From assembly GCA_017523755.1 (NCBI GenBank), contig JAFWWA010000053.1:1-41276 (forward strand): a stretch of DNA of 41,276 bases. Reading direction: 5' to 3'. The notes below the pieces were generated by a model. That model ran no database searches. It worked only from the letters and a program-made list of their open reading frames with translations, and was not told where the DNA came from. Of this stretch, positions 27,201 to 36,417 are shown one piece after another. The position numbers and the translations under genes are program-made. Numbering within the stretch: the first letter of the stretch is position 1; each line of letters opens with the position of its first letter. Source of the stretch: Christensenellaceae bacterium (GTDB lineage: Bacteria; Bacillota; Clostridia; Christensenellales; Christensenellaceae).

Positions 27201-27608
27201 CGCTGTCCTCTTTATGAGCTCCATCTCTTCCGCTCCGAGTATCCTCTGTCCCGGCACGGCATCCCCGCCCTTCATCATGATATAGTTTTCCCTGATGATC
27301 TTCTGCGCGAAGCTGTGAATAGTGCAGATATCCGCGAACGCGGCGTATTCCGCCTGGCTCCTGATCGCCTGATCGTTTTTGTCCTCCGCGATATCGAGGA
27401 GCTTTGAGATGATCCTCTGCCTCATCTCCTGAGCCGCTGCATTCGTGAAGGTACAGATGAGCATCCGCCTTATATCGGCGCCTTTTATGACCAGCCTTGC
27501 CGCCCTTTCGGCAAGCACGGACGTCTTTCCGCTGCCGGCTGCCGCCGAGACCAGGATATCCTTATTTTCCGAACACACGGCTCTTTCCTGTTTGGGTGTA
27601 AGCTTCAT
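24294..27608 (-). CDS. addA: Helicase-exonuclease AddAB subunit AddA
   Basis: The 1104-residue protein joins a UvrD-type SF1A helicase to a RecB-like nuclease. Walker A is AAAGSGKTS (22-30), Walker B 'VDEYQDTN' (about 366), followed by 'GDIKQSIYRFR' and 'TVHGSKGLQFPVV'. The C-terminal nuclease has 'GVIDLMFEEDGGYVIIDYKSN' elements (about 1037-1052, catalytic Asp and DYK). AddAB resects double-strand breaks to load RecA. It overlaps addB by four bases (ATGA). Confidence 0.95.
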   Translation of the reverse strand: MKLTPKQERAVCSENKDILVSAAAGSGKTSVLAERAARLVIKGADIRRMLICTFTNAAAQEMRQRIISKLLDIAEDKNDQAIRSQAEYAAFADICTIHSFAQKIIRENYIMMKGGDAVPGQRILGAEEMELIKRTAAENCFESLYEEEDPDFLMLRAKYAGRRDTDLMELLLGLYDYVNSLPERLGWLERHIREPFDYGPVISAEKERCLERAVRLLTECIRISDENQWIKQAENDRADLDKLSEIRETSSDIRSFRLTRLSTGLAPEEEKERIRALREEIKEAAGEAAGLDISADSLKRDQEYVKGETKAFLSVLKRFDAEYLRLKRIRKSMDFDDLMHYANMILSDRTVADSYRDRYDYVFVDEYQDTNPVQEEIIGRISRPSGRFMVGDIKQSIYRFRLADPMIFSEKARKFRQAGDGSAPYELIMMNDNFRSAPKLVNALNHVMGNLMSPELGEIEYDDGEKLIANREAEGVMELMLTGDELTGTEKIRAEFMNIADRIKELKGTEVDGRELGFRDFCVLVRDGRETVRPVMAEVFESVGIPIKSEPGRAATSGMLLFTDLLKLTDGFYSDTALIAVMRSYIGGFGEAELAQIRAMDMTGTFTEAFLKYARGQDALAEKCAGMLDRILMWRLYEKALSMEDFLIYLKTGTDFPASLEAMPDGENAAVSFDLFFEALRDMAKNVRSVSELAGKLEEIYADTGMLPMGDRGGRDEDAVSFMTVHGSKGLQFPVVILACTDKRFNDDDMKKKVLWHNGMGLAMDIIDEKAHVTSPTAIKALMHRVKKAEDRSEELRILYVAMTRAENRLIISGTVRPGEPGKLILPLRDPYSLIRCSSMLEWIVNGLSDVIGGTSADGTEIETGIRPAGQSAEIRERKLDSLEALFSRAVKQEAPGFISYDWIDVPSWVGVSWLLPEYTHEEGDYRQGEKRETTGASLGTLIHLFFENAPLDLAGSEAVEDHIRSMRSKEIITAEEEKELMRCSGYIGSFYRSGLMERVRRSGHVFRELPFSLLVSAEELGYPAGGDDIIVNGVIDLMFEEDGGYVIIDYKSNHMTEDQVEAMADHYRKQIRMYSYAAEKIMGRPVKESYLFFLRPGIGYRIG

Positions 27609-30600
27609 CTTTCAAGCGCCTCCATGATCTCTTCCCTGCTCATCTTCTCTATCACTCTGGGGTCGCATCCGAGCTCATCCGACCTGCAGACGGCTATATA
27701 GGGACAGTATGAGCATACTGTCTTACCGCCTATCTTCGCAGGCCTTATCTCTATCTCCCCGCTGTATATCTTCGACGCTGCCCTAGATATGAGGTCCCTC
27801 GTATGCTTAAGGAGCGCGGCCATCTCTTCCCTTGAAAGGGCTCCGTCCCCCTCGACCGGCCTGTCCTCATCAGCCGTCTTTTTTAACTGCATGCTCGTAA
27901 GCGTCTTCTCTCCGTTGTCGAGCCCGTTTACCGCATCCTGTTCGGACAGCAGGAAGCCCGACATCCTGTATTTCTGCTGTCTTTTCCTCTCGGCGCCGTC
28001 TGCGTCTACCAGCGGAAGATCTATCCTGAAATAGAAACCTCCCGCAGGGACCGCTCCCCTGTATTTGGAGATGTTCAGAAGCGCTAAGAGATATACCATG
28101 AGCTGGATATCGAGCCCGTAGAACATCTCGGTAAGATCGAACCTTTTGCTCCCCGTCTTGTAATCCACTACCCTTATATACTTTTCACCGCCTACGTCAG
28201 CTATATCGACCCTGTCTATCTTTCCCCGTATGGATACGGTCCCTCCGGGAGTCTCGATCCTGAAATCGTTCCAGAATCCGAAGCCGTACTCGCTCCCCTC
28301 CACGTTTACGGGAGTGTCCTTGAGCTGGTCTCTTATGGCTCTTGCGGAATAGGCTATCTCTTCCTTGAGCCTTCCCGCCAGATATCTGAATCTGCTGCTG
28401 TCCGCCATTATGCCCCGGTTATGCTCAGCCAGTATCGCGTCGCCTGCAGCGTTGACATATCTTTCTATCTCGGCGTCATCGAGCTCAGCCCATTTTTTCT
28501 TCGACGATATGATGTTCCTTGTAAGCGTCTCCATCACTTCGTGGGCATAGGTCCCTGTGTCCTGCGCGCTCTCCTCATAATCCGCCAGTTCCGACGGCCT
28601 TAATCCGTAGTCGAGATAATGCCTGTACGGACAGCCGTAATACGTCTCTATGGACGAAACACTTCCCTTAAGTCCTCCGTATATGAGCCTTGCCGTTTCA
28701 GGCGGGATCTTCTGAGGAGAGTTGTCAAGTATCATCCCGGGCAGCACAGAGGATACGACCTCCCTTGCCTCTTTTGTCTTAAGATATGCGGGGAGGATGC
28801 CTACAGGGCCTCCCTCCATGCCGCTCCTTATCTCCCTTACCAGAGTCCTCACTCCCCCGCCTATCGTCACGGGCAGAAGCTTTTCGGATATCCTGATCTT
28901 CGGGAATATCCTTTTTATCTGATCGTACATATATGACTCAGGTCCGTCTGAGGCGTTGCAGGAGAATATCAGTTTCCCCGACTGTCCTATCACCCTTAAA
29001 ATATGGTCCTTCTGTTCCTCGGTGTCGGGAGGCGCGGGAAAATAGCTCTCGTCCTCCATTATCTTCCTGCTCTCGAACGGGAGCAGGATCCCGCCGTCCC
29101 CGTCGTCGGCGCTCGGAAGAACTCCGTCGTTCACTCCGGCTATAACGGTGAGGCCTGTATCCGAAAAGATACCGTAAATGACGTCCCCCACCGTAACCTG
29201 ATCTGCCTTAGGCGGCACTGTCGATATGTTCACGCTCGAGAACGCTGACCTGAGCACTCCGGCAAACTCTCCCGGATCAAGCTTTTCGGTTATGAGCAGC
29301 TCCATCTGAGAAAGGACATCCCTGATCTTCTCACAGACCTGCTTTTCAAACTCGCTCTCCTCGGCAAGCCCCGCCTTAAGGAAGAGCTCAGCCCGTTCCG
29401 CTGTCGCCCTGTCGAGATCCGTGTCTTCCATGAAACGCCTTAACGCACGGCACATACCGGCAGCGGAAGATGAAGCCCTTATACTGTCTATAAGGTCCGC
29501 TTCAGGTGCCAGCGCCCTTTTCCTTATCTCCTCCACCTTATCGGCATCTCCCTTTACGAACCCTGAGAAGAACCTTCTTCCCTTTATACCGAAAGTCTTC
29601 GCATATGCCGCGAGATACGAGCTCTCCTCTTCCGTGACCGGCAGGAAACCGCTTTTGATCATCCTCATGATATCTTCCGTCTGGAAGGAATCCGCGATCT
29701 CTATCGCTGTAAGCACCAGGTCGGCGCTCCTGCTCTCTATGAGGCTTCTCCTGTCTCCCATGAAAAACGGGATCCCGTTCCTCGAAAAGACGCTCTTGAT
29801 AACGGGCGCGTATCCCTTTGGATCCTTCATCGCCAGGACCACATCGCTCATCTTATGGTCTCTTGCATATTCGAGTATCCTTACGGCTATGTTCTCTATC
29901 TCCTCTTCCCTGTTCGAAGCCATTAAGAGTTCTATGTTCCGGGGCTCTTCTCCGTACGGAACGGTATTGCTGAAAAGCCGCTCTCCAAGTGTCCTTATGT
30001 CATCAGGGGCGTCAGGATCTTCCTTCCCGACGATCTCGGGAACAGCCCCCTCATTCATTCTCATGACGTTCCTTATGAGCCTGTCCTCTTCATTCCCTGC
30101 AAGCATCAGCGTCACCTGTGTTACGGAGGACATCGTCTTAAGGAAAGACAGCCTCCTTCTGGGGATGACATCGAATCCGTATACCAGGATGTCGCTTTCC
30201 CTGAGCTTTTCCGACCCGGTGCAGAGGTTCTCGGCCAGTACTTCCATATCCTGGGCATCGGGAAGATCCTTTATCCTCCGCTCCACCTCGCGGTAGACTT
30301 CAGTGACCTCGCGCAGTTTGAGCCCTGCCGTTCCCCCGGCCCTTTCCGCGATCATATCAAGTCGCTCAGGAGTTATATCCTCCTGCATCACTGACCTTAT
30401 CAGCTCAGCCGTCTTCATGTGTATCTCGGGATCTTTCCTTATATCCAGTATCTCAAGCTCTTCCCTCTTCCTGCTGATGACATCCGCGCAGAGCAGAGAC
30501 AGTCCGGCCTGTGTCACGCTGTTCCTTGCTCTTCCCCCGAGTTCCCTCAGTATCTCTTCAGTCAGCTCTTCAAAGGTGGTCACCCTGACGTTCATGTATC

Positions 30601-30766
30601 CGGGGACCCTGCATTTCTCTATTATCTTCCTTCCTATAAGGAATGAGGCCTGCGCCGGTACTATGAGCATCAGCTGTCTCTCCCTCGTGTCAAGATAACC
30701 CTTCACCTCGGACATGAGCCTTTTCTGCAGCATATTTGCGTTTTCACCTGTTATAAGTCTGAACAT
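27605..30766 (-). CDS. addB: Helicase-exonuclease AddAB subunit AddB
   Basis: The 1053-residue protein is the AddB nuclease partner. It has the iron-sulfur cysteine set: one Cys in 'YYGCPYRHYLDYG' (about 711) and CX2CX5C in 'CSYCPYIAVC' near the C-terminus (about 1020), bracketing the nuclease residues 'GKIDRVD' and 'VDYKTG'. The N-terminus reads 'FRLITGENANML', without the Walker A seen in many AddB proteins, so this copy probably lacks ATP hydrolysis, as reported for some RexB-type homologues. ATG 30766 is chosen (AGGAAG five bases upstream); a longer reading starting at 30853 would run through a strong hairpin and promoter-like site. Confidence 0.92.
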   Translation of the reverse strand: MFRLITGENANMLQKRLMSEVKGYLDTRERQLMLIVPAQASFLIGRKIIEKCRVPGYMNVRVTTFEELTEEILRELGGRARNSVTQAGLSLLCADVISRKREELEILDIRKDPEIHMKTAELIRSVMQEDITPERLDMIAERAGGTAGLKLREVTEVYREVERRIKDLPDAQDMEVLAENLCTGSEKLRESDILVYGFDVIPRRRLSFLKTMSSVTQVTLMLAGNEEDRLIRNVMRMNEGAVPEIVGKEDPDAPDDIRTLGERLFSNTVPYGEEPRNIELLMASNREEEIENIAVRILEYARDHKMSDVVLAMKDPKGYAPVIKSVFSRNGIPFFMGDRRSLIESRSADLVLTAIEIADSFQTEDIMRMIKSGFLPVTEEESSYLAAYAKTFGIKGRRFFSGFVKGDADKVEEIRKRALAPEADLIDSIRASSSAAGMCRALRRFMEDTDLDRATAERAELFLKAGLAEESEFEKQVCEKIRDVLSQMELLITEKLDPGEFAGVLRSAFSSVNISTVPPKADQVTVGDVIYGIFSDTGLTVIAGVNDGVLPSADDGDGGILLPFESRKIMEDESYFPAPPDTEEQKDHILRVIGQSGKLIFSCNASDGPESYMYDQIKRIFPKIRISEKLLPVTIGGGVRTLVREIRSGMEGGPVGILPAYLKTKEAREVVSSVLPGMILDNSPQKIPPETARLIYGGLKGSVSSIETYYGCPYRHYLDYGLRPSELADYEESAQDTGTYAHEVMETLTRNIISSKKKWAELDDAEIERYVNAAGDAILAEHNRGIMADSSRFRYLAGRLKEEIAYSARAIRDQLKDTPVNVEGSEYGFGFWNDFRIETPGGTVSIRGKIDRVDIADVGGEKYIRVVDYKTGSKRFDLTEMFYGLDIQLMVYLLALLNISKYRGAVPAGGFYFRIDLPLVDADGAERKRQQKYRMSGFLLSEQDAVNGLDNGEKTLTSMQLKKTADEDRPVEGDGALSREEMAALLKHTRDLISRAASKIYSGEIEIRPAKIGGKTVCSYCPYIAVCRSDELGCDPRVIEKMSREEIMEALER

Positions 30767-30802
30767 CATTTCTTCCTGTTTTTCGTGTGGTTTACATTTC
30801 TG

Positions 30803-30811
30803 ATTATACCA
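30803..30811 (-). promoter_or_regulatory. Possible extended -10 promoter for addBA
   Basis: TGGTATAAT on the minus strand (TATAAT 30808-30803 with upstream TG) sits right after the hairpin that ends the previous gene and about 37 bases before the addB start. No -35 box is evident. Confidence 0.5.
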
Positions 30812-30812
30812 T

Positions 30813-30842
30813 AAAGGCGGCTGCAGTTTTGCAGCCGCCTTT
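30813..30842 (-). terminator. Strong hairpin between the PrsA-like gene and addB
   Basis: AAAGGCGGCTGCA and TGCAGCCGCCTTT form a perfect 13-base stem with a four-base loop. The T run is only three bases on the minus strand, so termination may be partial, allowing some read-through into addBA. Confidence 0.75.
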
Positions 30843-30862
30843 GTATCAGCCATTATGGCCTG

Positions 30863-32083
30863 TCACAGCCTGTCTTCATAATATACGACGTGATATTCCT
30901 TTTTCCACTGTTTGAGAAGCTCCTGATAAGCTTCGTCCTTAGCGGTATTGTAAAGCATGTCGTATATGCTGTCGTGTACTTTTTCGAGCGGTATCTCTCC
31001 GGCCGGAGTTATCGAAACGAGCTGGAAGATATAGTATCCGTTGTCCTTGTAATATGCCGGTTCGGATATGTCGCCCGGTTCCTTGAGCCCAAGCACTGCC
31101 TTGATCCACGCCGTGTTCCTTGCCCTCATCCCGTTATACGTTTCGAAGCCTTCCGTGATGAACGGTTCCTGCTTGGAATACATATCGTCGGAGTATTCGT
31201 TTATGAGGCTCATGAAATCTTCTCCCGAAACCGCCTTCTCATATATGCCCTTCGCCTCTTCCTCAGCCTTCGCCCGGGCTTCCTCCATCATGCTGTCAGC
31301 CTCCTCGCGTTTGCCTTCAGCCCTGAGTTCCTTCACTTCCTTCATGATCTCGTCATAGTAGTTCACGTATATGACTCTTGCGTAGTATCTGTCGGTGGGG
31401 CAGTAAAGCGCTATCGAGCTTGCGGCATATGAGCCGTAATTCGATATGCTGTCATCCATGTCCTTCTTCTGCGTCCTGAGATTCTCGTCATACCACTTCT
31501 TTATCTCTTCATCCGAGAGGATCTCTCCTTCGTAGCAGCGGTCAATGAGCTTCTCCTTGCGTTTATCCCTGGTAAGGTCTTCGTAATATGAACCGTCCGA
31601 TATCCCGTATTTCTGGAGCACGTTGAACTTTGCCTTTTCCCTTAATTCCTCATCGCTGAGATCCGGATATGATGTCCTGACGGTCTCCATCTCGGTCTCA
31701 ATGACCGTATCGAGGGTAGCCACGAATTCATCCACTGCCTGCTGGACTTCCGCTTTTTCCTCTTCCGTGAGCTCTGGTATGTCGTATTCCTCAAACTTCT
31801 TCTCGAGCACTTTCTTTTCGATTATGTCATCGAGGAAGCCGACCTTCATCTTATGGGCGATCTTCCTTCCGGTTTCCGTGTTCTCGGAATCCTCGTCTAT
31901 ATATGCGTACTGCTTATATGTCTCGTAGTCGTCGATGATGGAGTCTTTTATGATCTCTTCCCCGTCTATCACAGCCACGACCTGTCTTCTGTCAGCTTCT
32001 TCATCATATTTCACCATGTGGCACGCGGCAAGCACCGGCATCACCAATAAAACAAGAGCTGTTAAAAAAGCCAGTTTCTTCAT
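30863..32083 (-). CDS. PrsA/SurA-like peptidyl-prolyl isomerase lipoprotein
   Basis: The 406-residue protein has a signal peptide with lipobox LAAC (Cys21), a helical N-terminal chaperone part ('VVAVIDGEEIIKDSIIDDY', then acidic helices to about 225) and a parvulin-like region (about 233-360) with 'ARVIYVNYYDE', 'GEDFMSLINEYSDD' and 'GYYIFQLVSI'. A long charged insertion (about 245-285, Glu/Lys/Ala rich) splits the first parvulin strand from the rest, so isomerase activity is uncertain. It should act outside the membrane in protein folding. It follows mfd, a gene order common in Clostridia. AAGGAG lies before ATG 32083. Confidence 0.85.
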   Translation of the reverse strand: MKKLAFLTALVLLVMPVLAACHMVKYDEEADRRQVVAVIDGEEIIKDSIIDDYETYKQYAYIDEDSENTETGRKIAHKMKVGFLDDIIEKKVLEKKFEEYDIPELTEEEKAEVQQAVDEFVATLDTVIETEMETVRTSYPDLSDEELREKAKFNVLQKYGISDGSYYEDLTRDKRKEKLIDRCYEGEILSDEEIKKWYDENLRTQKKDMDDSISNYGSYAASSIALYCPTDRYYARVIYVNYYDEIMKEVKELRAEGKREEADSMMEEARAKAEEEAKGIYEKAVSGEDFMSLINEYSDDMYSKQEPFITEGFETYNGMRARNTAWIKAVLGLKEPGDISEPAYYKDNGYYIFQLVSITPAGEIPLEKVHDSIYDMLYNTAKDEAYQELLKQWKKEYHVVYYEDRL

Positions 32084-32144
32084 TGTGAACTCCTTTTATG
32101 TGCGCCGGCCGGGAAGACCCGGGCGGTCTCAAATATACCAGTAA

Positions 32145-32173
32145 ATTATACTTTATCGACGACCTTTATGCAA
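32145..32173 (-). promoter_or_regulatory. Internal promoter for the PrsA-like gene
   Basis: On the minus strand TTGCAT (32173-32168), a 17-base spacer and perfect TATAAT (32150-32145), overlapping the last codons of mfd. This could let the chaperone gene be expressed apart from pth-mfd. Confidence 0.55.
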
Positions 32174-35100
32174 CGTCTCAGTTCCGCCAGTATCCTGAGC
32201 ATCTCGTTCACATAGTTCCTGCCGGGCTTTACGAGCACTGCGGGCGGCACCGAAGGCCTGAACTGTGCTGCCCCCGGATGCTTTTCGAGAGTCTTTCTGA
32301 CGGCGGAGGCAGACACGTATATCCTGTCCGCGTCTGCGAATTTCATCTCTATCATCCCGTCCCTCCTGATGATGCTCGCGATGCCGGCCCGTTCGGCATT
32401 GCTCCTTAAGAGCTGATACACGAGCAGGTTCTCGGCCTGCTTCGGGGCAGTGCCGTACCTCTCATACATCATGTCCCTTATCTCCCTTAAGTCATCTAAG
32501 GTCTTTATACCCAGGACGGCCCTGTACATGTCGAGCTTCTGCGCCTCATCGGTTATGTATGACTCCGGTATGAAGGCATCGAGCCCCAGATCCACCTCCG
32601 TATCGATATGGAAAGGCTCCGGGCGCTTAAGCAAGCTGTCGACCTCCTGTCTTACTATCTTGCAGTAGAGATTGTACCCTATCTGGGCCATATGGCCGCT
32701 CTGTTCCGGACCCAGTATATTCCCCGCGCCTCTTATCTCGAGGTCTCTCATGGCTATCTTGTACCCGCTCCCGAACTGGGTGAACTCTCTTATAGCCTCG
32801 AGCCTCTTCCTCGCGGTCTCATTCATGCTGTCGGTCCTGAGATACGTGAAGTACGCATAGGCTCTTAAGCTGCTCCTTCCTACCCTGCCTTTTAACTGAT
32901 AGAGCTGTGCGAGCCCGAACATATCCGCTTCATATATTATTATCGTGTTGACGTTCTGGATATCGATCCCCGACTCTATTATGGTGGTGCACAGCAGTAT
33001 GTCGAACTGCCTGTCGTAAAATGCGTTTATGACGCTCTCGAACACCTCTTCCCCCATCTGCCCGTGCGCGATGGCGCACCTGGCTTCAGGCACTACGGTG
33101 TTCAGCATCCTTAAAAGCTCATCCATCTGCGATATCCTTCTGCAGACGAAATATATCTGGCCGCCCCTTGCCATCTCCCGCATGCAGGCTTCCCTCACCA
33201 TGCTCCACGAGAACTCCGCAACATAGCTCGCTACCTCCTTACGCTCTTCAGGAGGCGTGTCTATCGTGCTTATGTCCCTGATCCCGGTCATGGCCATCTC
33301 AAGGGTCCTGGGTATAGGCGTTGCCGTAAGGGTCAGCACATCGACCGTGCGCTTCATATCCTTTATGCGCTCCTTGTGGGAAACGCCGAACCTCTGCTCC
33401 TCATCCACTATGAGGAGCCCGAGATCCCTGTACCTGATGCTCTTTGACAGCAGCTTATGCGTCCCTATGATGATGTCTATCTGGCCGCTGTTGATATTCT
33501 CAATGACTTTCTTCGTATCTTTGGTGAATCTCGTAAGGACCGCTATCCTGACGGGAAAACCCGCGAACCTCTCAAGGAAGGTCCTGTAATGCTGTCTTGC
33601 AAGCATCGTCGTAGGTACGAGCACAGCGACCTGTTTCGAATCCATAACGGCCTTGAAAGCGGCACGCATGGCCACTTCCGTCTTCCCGTAGCCGACATCT
33701 CCCAGAAGCAGCCTGTCCATGACCCTTCTGCTCTGCATGTCGCGCTTTATCTGTTCAGTGCTCTCGATCTGTCCCGGGGTCTCTTCATACTCGAAATTGT
33801 CCTCGAACTGGTTCTGCCACGCTGTATCCGGTGAAAAGCTGTAGCCTTCGGTATTCGCCCTCTCCTCGTATATGGAGACGAGATCCTCGGTCAGTTTCTT
33901 TATGGAATTCCTTGCTTTGGCCTTAGCGCCTTCCCATTCCTTTCCACCAAGCTTCGAGAGGCGCGCCGCGTCCTCGTCTGAGCCTACGAACTGGGATATC
34001 TTGTCTATCTGGGAAGTCTTAATGAACAGCTTGTCCCCGTCCCTGTATTCTATCTCAAGATAGTCGGCTCTGGTGCCTCCCACCTCCATGTTCCTGACAC
34101 CGAGGTACCGGCCTTTGCCGTAAGCCTCATGCACGACCGTATCCCCCGCCTTAAGATCTGCTACGAGATCGAGAGGTGCCGTCTTTTTCTTTTTTTCGCT
34201 TCTTGCCTTGAGCTTCCTGCCGAATATATCCGTCTCGGAAAGATAATACGCCTTTACATCGTCTATGGAGAATCCCGCAGATATCCTTGCGCTCACGATA
34301 TTTATGCCTGCCCCGGCAGATGAACCGTCGGTAAGGGATGCTTTGATCCCCCGTTCCTCAAGCAGGCTTTTTAACGCTCTGCCCCTCGAGGCGGCAAACA
34401 GATATATCTCCCAGCCGGCCTTCATCCGCTCGGACACGGCTTCGGCGAGCATGTCCATATTGTTCAGAAATCCCACAGAGGACGAGACGCTGCATGTTAT
34501 CTCTGCCGTTTTCACATTAAACGGGGCATTCACGAGCCCTGCCATATCTATCATCCTTCCGGCATTTCTCCTGAGAAACTCATCCATGCCGTAAAGTATC
34601 GAATTCTCACAGCCGAAAGCGGCCTCGTTTCCCAGCACTTCGGCAAAAAGAGTCCCGGAAGTCTCTTCCCTCGACGCCTGTTCGGCCGTTATCCTGTTAA
34701 GATCCCTGAGGATTATAAGAGGATCCTCCACCCAGTCCGTCACACAGCACTTCTCACTGAATACGTCGGCATAGGCCGATATATTGGAGACTGTCCCTGA
34801 GTCTTCCAGTTCATATATATTCCTTAAAGCGGCGTCGGCCTGCCTGCCCTCTTTGAACTGCCCGAAATATGCCGCGAGCTCCTTTCTGTCGCTCTCATTC
34901 AGACTGATCTCATAAGCCGGCGATATCTCCGCCTCCGCTATCCTGTCGCCTAAGGATCTCTGTGTATCCGTATCGAACCGCCTTATCGTCTCGATCTCGT
35001 CGTCGAAGAACGTGATCCTCAGCGGCAGATCGTCCGCAGGCACGAAGACATCGGTTATCTCGCCTCTCCCTGAGAACTGGCCCTTCCCTTCCACCATCGC

Positions 35101-35580
35101 CGAATATTCGTATCCGGCCTCAGAAAAGCGTCTCTGGAGCTCCTTCGGTTCGATGGCCATCCCTTCCCTTAGCGTGAAGAAATTGCCCTCGAACCTGTCC
35201 TTAGGTCTCATCTTGTAAAGCATGGCCTCTATCGATGTATATACTATGCAGGCCTTCTTTATGAGCCTTGAAAGAGCAAAGGTCCTTGCGGAAGTTATAT
35301 CCGTGCTCCTTGTGTCCACGTATGATATCTCTGCGTCGCATGATGGCAGATATATCCTGTCCACATATATGGACGCCTCGAACGCCTTTTTGGCTTCGAA
35401 ATCATTCGGGAACACAAAAAAGACCGTCCTTCCGGTATCCTCAAAGACAGCGTTCACGAAGTGCTCCGTCAGCCCTTCCGAAAGCCTTAATAGTCTTTCG
35501 GGCAGACAGCCGTTATTTATATTGCCGAGGGTCTCCCTATAGAAGCCGCTCTTTCTAATGTTCTCAAGTATACAGTTCAA
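32146..35580 (-). CDS. mfd: Transcription-repair coupling factor
   Basis: The 1144-residue translocase removes stalled RNA polymerase and recruits UvrA. Seen in order are a UvrB-like N-terminal region, a CarD-like RNA polymerase interaction domain around 'GDTVVHEAYGKGRYLGV' (about 472), a RecG-like SF2 motor with Walker A 'GDVGYGKTE' (about 627) and DEEQ (about 725), and a C-terminal TRCF regulatory domain. The start is a TTG at 35580 because the next in-frame ATG is too far inside; the ribosome site is weak. It begins 27 bases after pth and is probably co-transcribed. Confidence 0.95.
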   Translation of the reverse strand: MNCILENIRKSGFYRETLGNINNGCLPERLLRLSEGLTEHFVNAVFEDTGRTVFFVFPNDFEAKKAFEASIYVDRIYLPSCDAEISYVDTRSTDITSARTFALSRLIKKACIVYTSIEAMLYKMRPKDRFEGNFFTLREGMAIEPKELQRRFSEAGYEYSAMVEGKGQFSGRGEITDVFVPADDLPLRITFFDDEIETIRRFDTDTQRSLGDRIAEAEISPAYEISLNESDRKELAAYFGQFKEGRQADAALRNIYELEDSGTVSNISAYADVFSEKCCVTDWVEDPLIILRDLNRITAEQASREETSGTLFAEVLGNEAAFGCENSILYGMDEFLRRNAGRMIDMAGLVNAPFNVKTAEITCSVSSSVGFLNNMDMLAEAVSERMKAGWEIYLFAASRGRALKSLLEERGIKASLTDGSSAGAGINIVSARISAGFSIDDVKAYYLSETDIFGRKLKARSEKKKKTAPLDLVADLKAGDTVVHEAYGKGRYLGVRNMEVGGTRADYLEIEYRDGDKLFIKTSQIDKISQFVGSDEDAARLSKLGGKEWEGAKAKARNSIKKLTEDLVSIYEERANTEGYSFSPDTAWQNQFEDNFEYEETPGQIESTEQIKRDMQSRRVMDRLLLGDVGYGKTEVAMRAAFKAVMDSKQVAVLVPTTMLARQHYRTFLERFAGFPVRIAVLTRFTKDTKKVIENINSGQIDIIIGTHKLLSKSIRYRDLGLLIVDEEQRFGVSHKERIKDMKRTVDVLTLTATPIPRTLEMAMTGIRDISTIDTPPEERKEVASYVAEFSWSMVREACMREMARGGQIYFVCRRISQMDELLRMLNTVVPEARCAIAHGQMGEEVFESVINAFYDRQFDILLCTTIIESGIDIQNVNTIIIYEADMFGLAQLYQLKGRVGRSSLRAYAYFTYLRTDSMNETARKRLEAIREFTQFGSGYKIAMRDLEIRGAGNILGPEQSGHMAQIGYNLYCKIVRQEVDSLLKRPEPFHIDTEVDLGLDAFIPESYITDEAQKLDMYRAVLGIKTLDDLREIRDMMYERYGTAPKQAENLLVYQLLRSNAERAGIASIIRRDGMIEMKFADADRIYVSASAVRKTLEKHPGAAQFRPSVPPAVLVKPGRNYVNEMLRILAELRRCIKVVDKV

Positions 35581-35607
35581 TCTCTGATCCCGTTCCGGCA
35601 GCCTGCC

Positions 35608-36168
35608 TTACCCGTTATACCGGGACTGCGCGGCAGCTATGCCTTCCCTTATCACCGCGAGCGCCGCTTCTCCCGCCCTTTCGCATGCCAGGGAAAAAAC
35701 GCCGGCCTCTTCCTTTCCGAACTTTCCAAGGACATAGTCCGCGAGATCCATCCTTTCGGGCTGCTTTCCTATCCCGATCCTTATCCTGGGGAATCCGCCG
35801 CTCCCAGTCTCGCTCAGTATCGATCTCATCCCGTTATGCGTTCCCGCGCTCCCAGAAGCCCTGATCCTGAGCTTACCCAGCTCCAGATCCACATCGTCAT
35901 ATATGACTATGAGCCTTGAGGGATCGAGCCTGTAATATGACAGCGCGGCTCTGACTGCTCTTCCCGAAGCGTTCATATATGTCCTGGGCTTAACGAAGAC
36001 CACCTTCTCGCCGTTATACTGTGTCTCCGCTACGACTGACTCGAAACGGCGCCTTATGAATCTGGCACCGACGGATCTTGCCGCAGCCGAAACAGCCAGA
36101 TAACCGGCATTGTGCCTGCTCTTTTCATATTCCTTCCCGGGGTTCCCGAGACCTACCACTATCCACAT
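35608..36168 (-). CDS. pth: Peptidyl-tRNA hydrolase
   Basis: The 186-residue enzyme releases peptidyl groups from prematurely dropped tRNAs. Motifs are 'VVGLGNPGKEYEKSRHNAGY' (4-23; Asn9, catalytic His19), 'VKPRTYMNASG', 'IVIYDDVDLELGKLRIR' (catalytic Asp) and 'GSAGTHNGMRSI'. ATG 36168 is chosen since the family starts at this point and AAGGA lies upstream; an earlier in-frame ATG (36201) would add 11 basic residues and sits inside a hairpin. pth-mfd adjacency is a classic Firmicutes pair. Confidence 0.94.
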   Translation of the reverse strand: MWIVVGLGNPGKEYEKSRHNAGYLAVSAAARSVGARFIRRRFESVVAETQYNGEKVVFVKPRTYMNASGRAVRAALSYYRLDPSRLIVIYDDVDLELGKLRIRASGSAGTHNGMRSILSETGSGGFPRIRIGIGKQPERMDLADYVLGKFGKEEAGVFSLACERAGEAALAVIREGIAAAQSRYNG

Positions 36169-36195
36169 CCAGATCTTTTCCTTTACGGGCTTTTT

Positions 36196-36218
36196 CGGCA
36201 TGAAAACATCTCATGCCG
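36196..36218 (-). other. Hairpin in the pth 5' leader
   Basis: CGGCATGA (36196-36203) and TCATGCCG (36211-36218) form a perfect eight-base stem with a seven-base loop. It contains the alternative upstream ATG of pth (36201-36199), which would be hidden in the folded mRNA. Confidence 0.4.
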
Positions 36219-36361
36219 CCATATCATATATTTTAACACTTCCGCGGCAGTGCTTTCCAGCATGCGGGGGCAAAGACAGCTGTTTGTAAATATTTATTGA
36301 TATTTGTATTAATAATGAAGATATCTTCCGCCACCCGAGTGCACCTTCAGCCCTTTTACTG

Positions 36362-36367
36362 TATAAT
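36362..36367 (+). promoter_or_regulatory. Possible -10 box of the PBP gene
   Basis: Perfect TATAAT (36362-36367) lies 50 bases before the start codon. No convincing -35 is seen. Confidence 0.35.
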
Positions 36368-36417
36368 ACTATAAAGACGGCTAAGGCCATTAAAGATATA
36401 CTTCGGCGGTACATGAG

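Noticed and set aside
30767..30853. 29-residue N-terminal extension of addB
   Set aside because: It would be encoded by a terminator-like hairpin and promoter-like sequence, and family members start near ATG 30766.
36169..36201. 11-residue N-terminal extension of pth
   Set aside because: Peptidyl-tRNA hydrolases start just before the VVGLGNPG motif, and the upstream ATG is inside a hairpin without a good ribosome site.
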